Of a stretch of DNA of 32,776 bases, positions 8,101 to 16,096 are shown in pieces (position 1 is the stretch's first letter; every line of letters begins with the position of its first letter). The stretch is from positions 1 through 32,776 of the forward strand of contig NZ_JAIFZS010000028.1 in assembly GCF_019710635.1 (NCBI RefSeq), in the 5' to 3' direction. The notes under the pieces are model-generated. The model did not search any database and was not told where the DNA came from. It worked only from the letters and a program-made list of their open reading frames with translations. The position numbers and the translations under genes are program-made. The DNA is from Mycolicibacterium xanthum. Its GTDB lineage: Bacteria > Actinomycetota > Actinomycetes > Mycobacteriales > Mycobacteriaceae.

Positions 8101-9902
8101 GACCCACCTCCTCCTCCGCCGCCGCCACCGCCGCCGCCACCGCTGCTGAATCCGCCCCCGCTGCTCGAGGAGCTGGACCGCTGCGAGGCGGTGTAGGCCC
8201 CGATCGACGAGGACAGCGCCGACTCGAAGCTGTCGAAATCACCGCCCCCAGAGCCCCAGAACGAGGACGAGGACGAGGAGCTCGATGTTCCGTACCACTG
8301 TGGTTGCGGTGCAACGGTTCCGGTGGACTCCTGGTACTTCTTGGCCCACAGCGCCGCCGCGCCGGCAGCGACCGCGAACGGCACGTAGGCCGTGTAGAGG
8401 TCCTTACGGGCCGAGAAGTCGAAGCGGGTCTCGGCGGAGTCGGTGGCCAGCATCCGGTGGAATCCGCCTGCCCGCGACCACAGTTCGCGCCCCGCGGCGG
8501 TGCGCCGGGTCCCGATGCCGGGCCGCCACGAGCGAGCCGAGCAGGCGAAGAACGCGATGAACGGCAGCGCCCACATGGTGGCCGGGAAGCCCCAGGTGAA
8601 GAACGCGCAGATCATCAGGATGAAGGCCAGGCCGTTGGCGGCCCGCAACCAGAGCTCGCGCTTGCGCGCCACCATCAGCCCCGAGCCGAGCGCCCACTGC
8701 TGGACCGCCTTGCCCATGTCGGTCTTGGCCTTTTCGAGCTTCTTGCCCGAACTGACGGTCTTCTTGGCCTCGAACTCCGATCCCGGCTTCATCACCTTCA
8801 GCGCCGAGGCGACCGCGATGCTGACCGGGTCGACATCGGCCCACGAACCTTGTTCACCGATGGATCGCACATTCCATTGCTTGTTGCTGACCTGTTGCAG
8901 GGTGATGAGCCCACGTTCGGCGAGATAGAACAGCGTGGCGGTGAGCCCGTGGCTGGGCACCGCCTCGGTGCGGATGTACTCCACCTGGACCGGGCCGAGC
9001 CCGGGCGGCGGCGCGTACTGCAGCGGGAAACCGGGCGGGCGCTCGGTGACCGCGCGGTACCAGAGCAGGGCCGCCAGCGCGAACAGCACCGTGAGCCCGA
9101 CCATCCAGGCCACCCCGGCCACCGACTGCCCCAGGACCCGATCCCACGAATAGGACCACGGCAGGCTCGCGCGCGGCGGGGTCGGGACGTCCACCCCGGC
9201 ACGCACGGTGACCGGGGTGCGCGGCGACAGCGAATCCGCCGAGATCGACAGCCGGTGACCGCTTCGCGACACGTCGTCGCAGCGCCTCCCGACGCCGAGG
9301 CCGACCGAACACTGCACCCGCCCGACCTCACCGGGCAGGGTCACGGTGATGTCGGCGCGGCGGATGTAGTTGTTCCAGGCCGGCGCGATCACGTTCCAGA
9401 AGAACACCGACGGCGATTCACCCGGCCCGTCGGTGGATCCGGCGAACAGTCGGCCGCTCCCGGTGTCGCCGGGGTCGAGCACACCCGGGATCGTGTAGCG
9501 GATCTCGAAGACGTGGTCGCCGTAGCTCAGGGTGCGGTCGGGATCCCCGATCTTGGCGACCCGGAACCGCTCACCATCCTCCCAGAGCAACTCGGTGGGC
9601 ACCGGGCGCCCGTCCAGCAGCACCGAGGTGATCCGCGGTTTCTGCCGGATCCGCGGATCGTTCGGGTTGGCCACGTCCCAGTACCGGAAGATGCCGTGCC
9701 GGCCGCTGGGGAACTCGGCGTCGATCGTCTCGACCGCGGTCAGGTCGCCCGCGGCGTCGACCACGATGTCTACGCCATAGTGGTTGAACACCACCGGGTC
9801 CGACGGCGCCGAGCCCGTCGAACCGCCCTGGAACACCACCGGCCACAGCAGCCCGAACGCGATGACCGCCAGCGCGATCAGCCGCTTGATCACACGCCAC
9901 AT
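8094..9902 (-). CDS. DUF2207 domain membrane protein with Gly/Ser-rich tail
   Basis: A 602-residue protein of the DUF2207 family, function unknown, usually paired with LemA. An N-terminal signal/anchor helix (about 7-26) is followed by an extracytoplasmic beta-rich domain with VDIVVDAAGDLTAVETIDAEF and PSGRHGIFRYW. A membrane helix follows (VAGVAWMVGLTVLFALAALLWY, about 260-282), then a cytosolic domain with SHGLTATLFYLAERGLITL, then two more hydrophobic stretches (about 415-450). The C-terminus is low complexity: a Ser run, then GGGFSS and 13 consecutive Gly before SW. An AGGAG Shine-Dalgarno lies 7 bases before the ATG at 9902. It is followed directly by lemA. Gly-rich tails are common in this protein class and do not by themselves suggest an error. 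Confidence 0.88.
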   Translation of the reverse strand: MWRVIKRLIALAVIAFGLLWPVVFQGGSTGSAPSDPVVFNHYGVDIVVDAAGDLTAVETIDAEFPSGRHGIFRYWDVANPNDPRIRQKPRITSVLLDGRPVPTELLWEDGERFRVAKIGDPDRTLSYGDHVFEIRYTIPGVLDPGDTGSGRLFAGSTDGPGESPSVFFWNVIAPAWNNYIRRADITVTLPGEVGRVQCSVGLGVGRRCDDVSRSGHRLSISADSLSPRTPVTVRAGVDVPTPPRASLPWSYSWDRVLGQSVAGVAWMVGLTVLFALAALLWYRAVTERPPGFPLQYAPPPGLGPVQVEYIRTEAVPSHGLTATLFYLAERGLITLQQVSNKQWNVRSIGEQGSWADVDPVSIAVASALKVMKPGSEFEAKKTVSSGKKLEKAKTDMGKAVQQWALGSGLMVARKRELWLRAANGLAFILMICAFFTWGFPATMWALPFIAFFACSARSWRPGIGTRRTAAGRELWSRAGGFHRMLATDSAETRFDFSARKDLYTAYVPFAVAAGAAALWAKKYQESTGTVAPQPQWYGTSSSSSSSSFWGSGGGDFDSFESALSSSIGAYTASQRSSSSSSGGGFSSGGGGGGGGGGGGGSW

Positions 9903-9950
9903 CGCCGTCTCCTGTCGGGCACCCGGGTGGTGGACACACTGCGTCGCGCA

Positions 9951-11951
9951 TCACCCTATGTGCATGGGGTCGATCTGCACACGAACCGGCTCCTGATCGT
10001 GGCGCGCGCTGGCGACGGCGATGGCCCGCCGCAGCGCGGCCGCCAGCGCCAGGCCGCGGTCCCTGGGCACCCGGACCAGCATCCTGTCGACCGTCTGCTC
10101 GACCGCGACTCCCGCGGGCCTGCGGGCAGCGCCGGGCAGTGCGACGGGACCCAGCACGTCGGCGCCGTCGGGCAGGTCCACCGTGGCCAGCAGTGCGGCC
10201 ACCGCGCCGGGGTCGCCGTCGACGGCGGCCATGTGCACCGCCGGGGGTAGGCCGACCTCGGTGCGGGAGTCCAACTCGGCCTCGGCGTGGCCGACCGGAT
10301 CCCACCTGATGAGCGCCTGCACGGTGGGGATCGCCGACTCCGCGACCACCACGACCGTGCCGCCCAGGTCCCGGCGGCGGACCAACGCCGATGCCGCCAT
10401 CCAGTGCCTCAGGGTGTCCTCGGCGGCGCGCAGATCCTGCCTGCCCAGCAGGGCCCAGCTGTCCAGCAGCAGCGCCGCGCCGTAGCCGCCGTCGGCGACC
10501 GGCTCCACGCCGGGGGTAGCCACCACCAGGGCCGGGCGCTGCGGCACCGCGGCGACCACGTTCTCACCGCCCGAGGTGACCACCGGAACGCCGGGAAACG
10601 CCCTGCCGAGTTCCTCGGCGGTGCGCCGGGCGCCCACCACGACCGCGCGCACCGCATCGGAGCCGCACCGGGTGCAACGCAGCGCCGGCTCCTCACGGCC
10701 GCACCACCGACACAGCGCACCGGGCGCGTCACGGCCCGGCAGCGACAGCGGCCCGGTGCAGTGCCTGCAGCGCGCGATCGTGCGACAGCGCGCACAGGCC
10801 AGCGCGGGCACGTAGCCACGCCGCGGAACCTGCACCAGCACCGGAGCGTCGTCCCGCAACGCTGCGCGCGCCGCGTCGAGGGCGACGGTGGGCAGCCGCG
10901 CGGTCCGCGCGGCCGGATCGCGTTCCTGGGCGTAGGCACTGTCCTCCAGCGCAACGACGCGCGGTGCGCGCTCCCGCACCGTCTGTCTGGAGGCGGTCAG
11001 GTCGTGCGCCCAGCCGCTGCCCACCAGCGACTGCGCCTCGGCAGTGCGGGAGTACCCGCCGATCAGCGCCGCACAGCGAACCTGGTGGGCACGCAGCATC
11101 GCCACCTCCCGGGCGTGCGGGTACGGGGAGCGCGGCTCGACCAGCGAGTCGTCTCCGTCGTCCCACATCAACACCAGACCCAGCTCGCACACCGGCGCGA
11201 AAACCGCACTGCGCGTACCGATCACCAGCCGTGCGCTGCCACGCAGCGCCGTCAGCCACCGGCGGTAGCGCTCGGCGGGCCCCAGCCCGGCCGACAGCGC
11301 GACCACCCGGGATCCGTCCACCTGCGCGACGGCTGCGGCGTGCAGCAGGTCGACGTCGCGCTGATCGGGCACCACCGCCAGCACACCGCGCCCGGCATGG
11401 ACGGCCACCGCGGCAACCTCGGCCAGCCGTTGTGGCCAGGACTCCCCCGGCAGCGCCTGCCACACCGCACGAGCGGCCCGCCCGTCGCCGAGCGCCGCGA
11501 TGAACTGCGCGCCGCCGTTGTAGGCCGACCAGGCGGCGGTGTCGACGGGTTGCGGGAACAGCGGCTCCAGCGACGGTGGTGGCCGCTTCTCGACCGTGGC
11601 GTGACGTGGGGGCACCGCCAGCCGGAGCACGTCGGCGCGGGTGCCCGCGTAGCGCGCGGCGACCGCGTCGACCAGGCGGCGGATGTCGTGGGTCAACACC
11701 GGTTCGGCGGAGACCACCTTCTCCAGCCAGCCCAGTTTGCCGACATGGTCGGTGTCCGAACGCCTTTCCAGGATGAAGGCGTCGACCAGCCTGCCGTGGA
11801 AGCGGACCCGGACCCGGCAGCCCGGTTGCGCGTCGTCGGACTGCTCGGCGGACACCAGGTAGTCGAACTCGCGGTCCAGGTGCGGCACCGACAGCATCGG
11901 CAGCACCCGGGCCACCGGCTCGTGTTCGGCGGCGCGCCTGGTGATCGTCAC
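9951..11951 (-). CDS. priA: PriA-like primosomal protein, helicase motifs degenerate
   Basis: PriA restarts stalled replication forks. This 666-residue actinobacterial version keeps the N-terminal 3' DNA-binding domain (about 15-115, [20 protein letters not shown]) and the eight Cys zinc-binding insert (Cys 386, 389, 395, 398, 414, 417, 426, 429). The Walker A GxxGxGKT expected near 150-175 is absent ([19 protein letters not shown] there), and the DEEH box is degenerate ([10 protein letters not shown], about 261-270). It is therefore unlikely to be an ATP-driven helicase; the same loss is known for mycobacterial PriA. The GTG at 11951 overlaps the stop of the upstream membrane protein gene as GTGA. 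The much longer open frame to 12395 is out-of-frame shadow. Confidence 0.9.
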   Translation of the reverse strand: MTITRRAAEHEPVARVLPMLSVPHLDREFDYLVSAEQSDDAQPGCRVRVRFHGRLVDAFILERRSDTDHVGKLGWLEKVVSAEPVLTHDIRRLVDAVAARYAGTRADVLRLAVPPRHATVEKRPPPSLEPLFPQPVDTAAWSAYNGGAQFIAALGDGRAARAVWQALPGESWPQRLAEVAAVAVHAGRGVLAVVPDQRDVDLLHAAAVAQVDGSRVVALSAGLGPAERYRRWLTALRGSARLVIGTRSAVFAPVCELGLVLMWDDGDDSLVEPRSPYPHAREVAMLRAHQVRCAALIGGYSRTAEAQSLVGSGWAHDLTASRQTVRERAPRVVALEDSAYAQERDPAARTARLPTVALDAARAALRDDAPVLVQVPRRGYVPALACARCRTIARCRHCTGPLSLPGRDAPGALCRWCGREEPALRCTRCGSDAVRAVVVGARRTAEELGRAFPGVPVVTSGGENVVAAVPQRPALVVATPGVEPVADGGYGAALLLDSWALLGRQDLRAAEDTLRHWMAASALVRRRDLGGTVVVVAESAIPTVQALIRWDPVGHAEAELDSRTEVGLPPAVHMAAVDGDPGAVAALLATVDLPDGADVLGPVALPGAARRPAGVAVEQTVDRMLVRVPRDRGLALAAALRRAIAVASARHDQEPVRVQIDPMHIG

Positions 11952-12682
11952 ACCGCAGGTGTAGCAGACGGTACGGACGCCCGGCCGAACAGCAACCCGG
12001 CGGTGATCAGCAACAGCGAGGTGGCGTACACCCACCAGATCGGCACCGCGAGGACCTCCGATCCCAGCACGAACCGGCCGACGCCGATCATCGCGTCGGA
12101 CACCGCGAAACACACGGCCCCGGCCGCGGTCCAGGGTGTCGGCAGGTCGGCGAGCAACGCCGCGCACACCATCGCACCCAGCACCGCGATGTAGAGCGTG
12201 ACCGGGACGGCCATCCCGTCGGCGAGCAGCCGGGGCCAGAACCACACCAGCAGCGCGGCGCAGGCGGCGAGGGTCAGCGCGGCGGCGCCCACCCGCGTGG
12301 GCGTCATGGTGGCCAGCGGCACCAGCGCGGCCAGAAAGCACAGGTGCGCCAGCAGGAACGCGGCCAGACCCAGCACGAACGACGGCTCCCACCACGGCAT
12401 CGCGAGCAGGAAGTCACCGGCCGCGGAGAACACCAGGGCGGCCACCAGCCAGCGCCGCTCCCGCAGCCGGGGGTGGGTCAGCGCGGCCGCGGCCAGCAGC
12501 ACCGCGGCCAGCGCCTTGACCGCGGGCTGCAGGGTGAACCGGCCGGTCAGCTCGGCGCCCGCGGGCAACTGCAGCGCGGTCACGACGAGGAACACCCCGT
12601 AGCCGGCCGCGACCGCCGCCGCGGCCGTCCACAGCGCCCTGCGCAGAGATCCGGCCCGGGCCGCCGCGTTGGTTGTCGTCAT
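11948..12682 (-). CDS. YhhN/TMEM86 family membrane protein (putative lysoplasmalogenase)
   Basis: A 244-residue integral membrane protein with about eight hydrophobic helices and the family-like acidic and polar residues within them ([13 protein letters not shown] near 84-96, [15 protein letters not shown] near 190-204). YhhN/TMEM86 proteins in animals hydrolyse lysoplasmalogens; the bacterial role is not settled. It matches the position of Rv1401 next to priA. The ATG at 12682 is preceded by TAGGTT ending 6 bases upstream and has no Shine-Dalgarno, indicating a leaderless transcript that would include priA through the GTGA overlap. Confidence 0.85.
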   Translation of the reverse strand: MTTTNAAARAGSLRRALWTAAAAVAAGYGVFLVVTALQLPAGAELTGRFTLQPAVKALAAVLLAAAALTHPRLRERRWLVAALVFSAAGDFLLAMPWWEPSFVLGLAAFLLAHLCFLAALVPLATMTPTRVGAAALTLAACAALLVWFWPRLLADGMAVPVTLYIAVLGAMVCAALLADLPTPWTAAGAVCFAVSDAMIGVGRFVLGSEVLAVPIWWVYATSLLLITAGLLFGRASVPSATPAV

Positions 12683-12688
12683 GGGCAG

Positions 12689-12694
12689 AACCTA
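12689..12694 (-). promoter_or_regulatory. -10 hexamer for the leaderless YhhN-priA transcript
   Basis: TAGGTT on the minus strand followed by CTGCCC and ATG (12682). It is half of a compact divergent promoter pair: the two -10 elements (12689-12694 and 12720-12725) are only 25 bases apart, so the core promoters must overlap. Confidence 0.55.
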
Positions 12695-12719
12695 CAAAAC
12701 CGCCCCGTTGCGAGCCGGC

Positions 12720-12725
12720 TACCCT
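12720..12725 (+). promoter_or_regulatory. -10 hexamer for leaderless lipI
   Basis: TACCCT on the plus strand followed by 7 bases and the ATG at 12733. It supports 12733 as the true start of lipI, and therefore that the reading frame downstream is broken rather than merely starting elsewhere. Confidence 0.5.
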
Positions 12726-12732
12726 GCCTGGC

Positions 12733-13565
12733 ATGATCACCGGCCCCACCGAACTCGACGCAGTCCTGCGCAAGGTGCTGTCCGCCGTGCCGTTCCGGCT
12801 GACCACCGACGGCGGGGCGGGCGCGGCCAGGCGACGCTTCGAGGAGCTGCCGCGCTCCCCGCGGTGGTCTTCATCCACGGCGGCGGATGGTCGGTCGGCG
12901 ACCTCGACACCTACGACGGCACCGCGCGGCTGCACGCCGCGGTCGCCGGGGCGGTGGTGGTGTCGGTGGGCTACCGACTGGCTCCCGAGCATCCCTACCC
13001 CGCCGCCGTGCACGACGCCTGGGCCGCGACACAGTGGGTGCTGCGGGAAGCCGGCCGGATCGGCGCCGACCCCGCCCGGGTGGCGGTGGCCGGCGACTCC
13101 GCGGGCGGCAACCTCGCCGCGGTGATGTCACAGCTGGCCCGCGATGCCGGCACCCCGCTGCGGTACCAACTGCTCTGGTATCCGTCGACGACCTTCGACA
13201 CCGCGCTGCCGTCGTTCGCCGAGAACGCCGACGCGCCGGTGCTCGGTACGGCGGCCTGCAAGGCCTTCACCAGGTGGTATCTCGACGGCTCCGGAGTGGA
13301 CGTGACCAGCCCCCCGGCCACGCTGGTGCCCGCCCGCGGCGAGCTGGCCGGGCTGCCCGCGGCCTACATCGCGGTGGCCGGCCACGATCCGCTCCGCGAC
13401 GACGGGGTCCGCTACGCCGAGCTGCTGACCGCCGCCGGGGTTGCGGTGGAATTGCACAACGCCGAGACCCTCGTGCACGGCTACCTCGGCTACGCAGGGG
13501 TGGTGCCGGCCGCGACCGAAGCCGCCGAACTCGGGCTACGAGCCCTGCGTGCCGCGCTAACGTGA
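12733..13565 (+). pseudogene. lipI: lipI-like alpha/beta hydrolase, internally deleted and frameshifted
   Basis: A hormone-sensitive-lipase-type esterase related to the downstream lipH. The first 39 codons from ATG 12733 (MITGPTELDAVLRKVLSAVP ... RRRFEEL) match a normal N-terminus. The catalytic part (LPAVVFIHGGGWSVGD, GDSAGGN, HDPLRDDG, LVHGY) is in another frame from about 12849 to the TGA at 13563-13565. Aligned by eye with LipH, about 39 codons (the strand carrying TVGF...IPVRIYWPP) are missing at the junction near 12846-12851. All triad motifs survive downstream of it. A frame starting at 12669 reads through to the end, but its N-terminus ([17 protein letters not shown]) resembles nothing and would include the promoter region. 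It could still yield a hybrid protein. A sequencing error alone would not remove 39 codons. Confidence 0.7.
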
Positions 13566-13569
13566 AGCC

Positions 13570-14541
13570 ATGACCGATCCCGCGACGACACGGCCGGGCA
13601 TCGATCCGGAGCTCAATGCGCTGCTGGAAGCCTTCCCGCTGCACTTCACGGTCGAGGACGGTGTCGAAGTGGCCCGGCAGAAACTGCGGGCGCTGGCCCC
13701 GCCTCCGGAGTCGTTGCCGCCGATGCGCATCGAGGAACGCACCGTCGGTTTCGGCACGATCACCGATATCCCGGTGCGGATCTACTGGCCGCCGATCGAA
13801 CAGCACGAGGACCTTCCGGTGGTGATGTACTACCACGGCGGCGGCTGGTCGGTGGGCGACCTGGACACCCATGACGGTGTCGCCCGCGCCCACGCCATCG
13901 GCGCCGAGGCGATCGTCGTCTCCGTCGACTACCGGTTGGCGCCCGAGCATCCGTTCCCCCGGGGTGTGGACGACGCCTGGGCCGCCCTGCAGTGGCTGGG
14001 TGAACACGCCGGGGAGCTGGGCGGCGACCCGTCCCGCATCGCGGTGGCGGGCGACTCGGCCGGGGGGAACCTCTCGGCGGTCGTTGCGCAGTTGGCCCGC
14101 GACAACGGCGGGCCTGCGCTGACATTCCAGCTGCTGTGGTATCCGTCGACCACCGGGGACATGACGTTGCCGTCGATCGCCGAGAACGTCGATGCGCCGA
14201 TGCTGGACCGCGACGTCGTCGACGCGTTCCTGCAGTGGTATCTGCCCGCCGATCTCGATATGGACGATCCGGCGTCGCTTCCACCGACACTCGCCCCGGC
14301 GAACACCGCGGATCTGTCTGGGTTGCCCGCCGCCTACATCGGGACCGCCGAGCACGACCCGATCCGTGACGACGGCGCGCGCTACGCCGAATTGCTCAGT
14401 GCTTCAGGTGTTTCCGTCGAGCTGCACAACGCACCCACGATGGTCCACGGGTTCGTCAACTTCGCCTCGGCGGCCCCGGCGGCGGGCGAGGCGACCGAGC
14501 GCGGGCTCGCCGCACTGCGGGCGGCCCTGCGGCCCGGATGA
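13570..14541 (+). CDS. lipH: Carboxylesterase/lipase LipH (HSL family)
   Basis: A 323-residue alpha/beta hydrolase of the hormone-sensitive lipase family (esterase family IV), expected to hydrolyse short-chain esters in the cytosol. It has the oxyanion-hole motif HGGGW (89-93), the nucleophile elbow GDSAGGN (Ser163), the acid in EHDPIRDDG (Asp263) and the catalytic His in MVHGF (His293). It starts four bases after the lipI stop with only a weak ribosome site, so in an intact locus it would be cotranscribed with lipI. LipI and LipH are close tandem paralogues sharing long segments such as QLLWYPSTT. The partner is broken, so LipH is probably the only working copy here. Confidence 0.93.
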   Translation: MTDPATTRPGIDPELNALLEAFPLHFTVEDGVEVARQKLRALAPPPESLPPMRIEERTVGFGTITDIPVRIYWPPIEQHEDLPVVMYYHGGGWSVGDLDTHDGVARAHAIGAEAIVVSVDYRLAPEHPFPRGVDDAWAALQWLGEHAGELGGDPSRIAVAGDSAGGNLSAVVAQLARDNGGPALTFQLLWYPSTTGDMTLPSIAENVDAPMLDRDVVDAFLQWYLPADLDMDDPASLPPTLAPANTADLSGLPAAYIGTAEHDPIRDDGARYAELLSASGVSVELHNAPTMVHGFVNFASAAPAAGEATERGLAALRAALRPG

Positions 14542-14581
14542 CCGGGCGCGGTGCGGTTTCCACCGTCCACCCAGAGGTCTG

Positions 14582-16084
14582 ATGACTCTCACCGATCGCG
14601 AACCCGACTGTGAAACCCTGATAGTCGGCGCCGGGTTCTCCGGCATCGGCGCGGGCATAGCGCTCGACCGGGCCGGCCTGCGCGACTACGTGATCGTCGA
14701 GGCCGGTGACCAGCCGGGCGGCACCTGGTACTGGAACACCTACCCGGGCGTCGCCGTGGACATCCCGTCGTTCTCGTATCAGTTCTCGTTCGAGCAGAGC
14801 GACTCCTGGTCGCGCACCTACGCCCCGGGACGCGAACTGGCGGCCTACGCCACCCACTGTGTCGACAAGTACGGCCTGCGGGCCAGAATCCGTTTCCGGA
14901 CCACCGTCGTGGGCGCGGACTTCGATGAAGAGCGACGGCTTTGGCGGGTCATCGTGGACTCGCCCGCCGGGCGTGCCGAGATGACGGCCCGCCACCTGAT
15001 CAATGCCAGCGGGGTGCTGACCGTCCCGAAGCTGCCCGACGTCGCCGGGGTGGATTCGTTCGGCGGCCACACCATGCACACCGCGCGCTGGGACCACGGC
15101 GTCGACCTGCGCGGCAGGCGGATCGCGATCATCGGCACCGGCGCGTCGGCGGTGCAGGTGATCCCCGAGATCGCGCCGATCGCCGAACACCTCACGGTGT
15201 ACCAGCGCACCCCGATCTGGTGCTTCCCCAAGGCCGACGTACCGCTGTCCGGGGCCGCGCGGTGGCTGATGCGGCTGCGCGCCGGCCGCGCGGCGCAGCG
15301 CCTGGTCAGCCAGGCCTACGTGGAGCTGACCTTCCCGCTGGCCGCCCAGTACTTCACCGTGAACCCGATGGCCGGGCGGATGGATGCCGCCGGTCGCGCA
15401 TACCTGCGCCGGGAGGTGCACGACCCGGTGGTGCGCGAGAAGCTGACGCCCCGCTACGCGGTGGGCTGTAAACGCCCGGGATTCCACAACACGTATCTGT
15501 CGACGTTCAACCGCGACAACGTCGAGCTGGTGACCGAGCCGATCGACAAGGTCACCGGGTCCGGTGTGGCCACCACCGACGGCACCCTGCGTGAGGCCGA
15601 TGTGCTGATCCTGGCCACCGGCTTTCAGGTCATGGGCACCGACAACCTGCCCACCTTCCCGTTGACCGGTCCGGGCGGGCGCTCGCTGGCCGGGTTCTGG
15701 GACGAGCACCGGCTGCAGGCCTACGAAGGGGTCAGCGTGCCCGGGTTTCCCAACTTCTTCACGGTGTTCGGACCGTACGGCTACGTCGGCTCGTCGTATT
15801 TCGCGCTGATCGAGGCCCAGACCCGCCACATCGTGCGTTGCCTGACGGCCGCCCGGGCGCGCGGGGCCACGCTCGTCGAGGTGCGCCGGGAGGCCAACGA
15901 CCGCTACTTCGCCGAGATGATGAGCAAACGTCACCGCCAGATCTTCTGGCAGGACAGCTGCCGGCACGCCAACAGCTACTACTTCGACAAGCACGGCGAC
16001 GTGCCGCTGCGACCGGCCAGCACGCCCGAGGCCGCCTGGCGCAGCCGCCGGTTCCCGATCGACGACTACGCGTTCACCACGTAG
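14582..16084 (+). CDS. Flavin-dependent Baeyer-Villiger-type monooxygenase
   Basis: A 500-residue class B flavoprotein monooxygenase matching Rv1393c by position. It has the FAD fingerprint GAGFSG (16-21), the second Rossmann motif GTGASA (185-190) for NADPH, and the Baeyer-Villiger signature FxGxxxHxxxW (FGGHTMHTARW, 160-170). The latter separates it from simple N-oxygenating FMOs. Other landmarks are GGTWYWNTYPG near 46-56 and the ATGF segment (LILATGF). The substrate is unknown; likely ketones or steroid-like compounds, judging only from related enzymes. An AGAGG ribosome site lies 5 bases before ATG 14582. It follows lipH by 40 bases on the same strand. A Baeyer-Villiger enzyme makes esters, so an esterase next to it is a plausible partner. 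Confidence 0.92.
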   Translation: MTLTDREPDCETLIVGAGFSGIGAGIALDRAGLRDYVIVEAGDQPGGTWYWNTYPGVAVDIPSFSYQFSFEQSDSWSRTYAPGRELAAYATHCVDKYGLRARIRFRTTVVGADFDEERRLWRVIVDSPAGRAEMTARHLINASGVLTVPKLPDVAGVDSFGGHTMHTARWDHGVDLRGRRIAIIGTGASAVQVIPEIAPIAEHLTVYQRTPIWCFPKADVPLSGAARWLMRLRAGRAAQRLVSQAYVELTFPLAAQYFTVNPMAGRMDAAGRAYLRREVHDPVVREKLTPRYAVGCKRPGFHNTYLSTFNRDNVELVTEPIDKVTGSGVATTDGTLREADVLILATGFQVMGTDNLPTFPLTGPGGRSLAGFWDEHRLQAYEGVSVPGFPNFFTVFGPYGYVGSSYFALIEAQTRHIVRCLTAARARGATLVEVRREANDRYFAEMMSKRHRQIFWQDSCRHANSYYFDKHGDVPLRPASTPEAAWRSRRFPIDDYAFTT

Positions 16085-16096
16085 CCGTGAACCCGG

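Noticed and set aside
12669..12732. Upstream in-frame start (ATG 12669) for an intact 298-residue lipI product
   Set aside because: It would translate the divergent promoter region, and the resulting 60-residue N-terminus resembles no esterase. The true N-terminus is clearly readable in another frame from 12733.
16085..16096. Bidirectional terminator between the convergent monooxygenase and ThrE-like genes
   Set aside because: Only 12 bases separate the stops and no stem with a T-run is visible.
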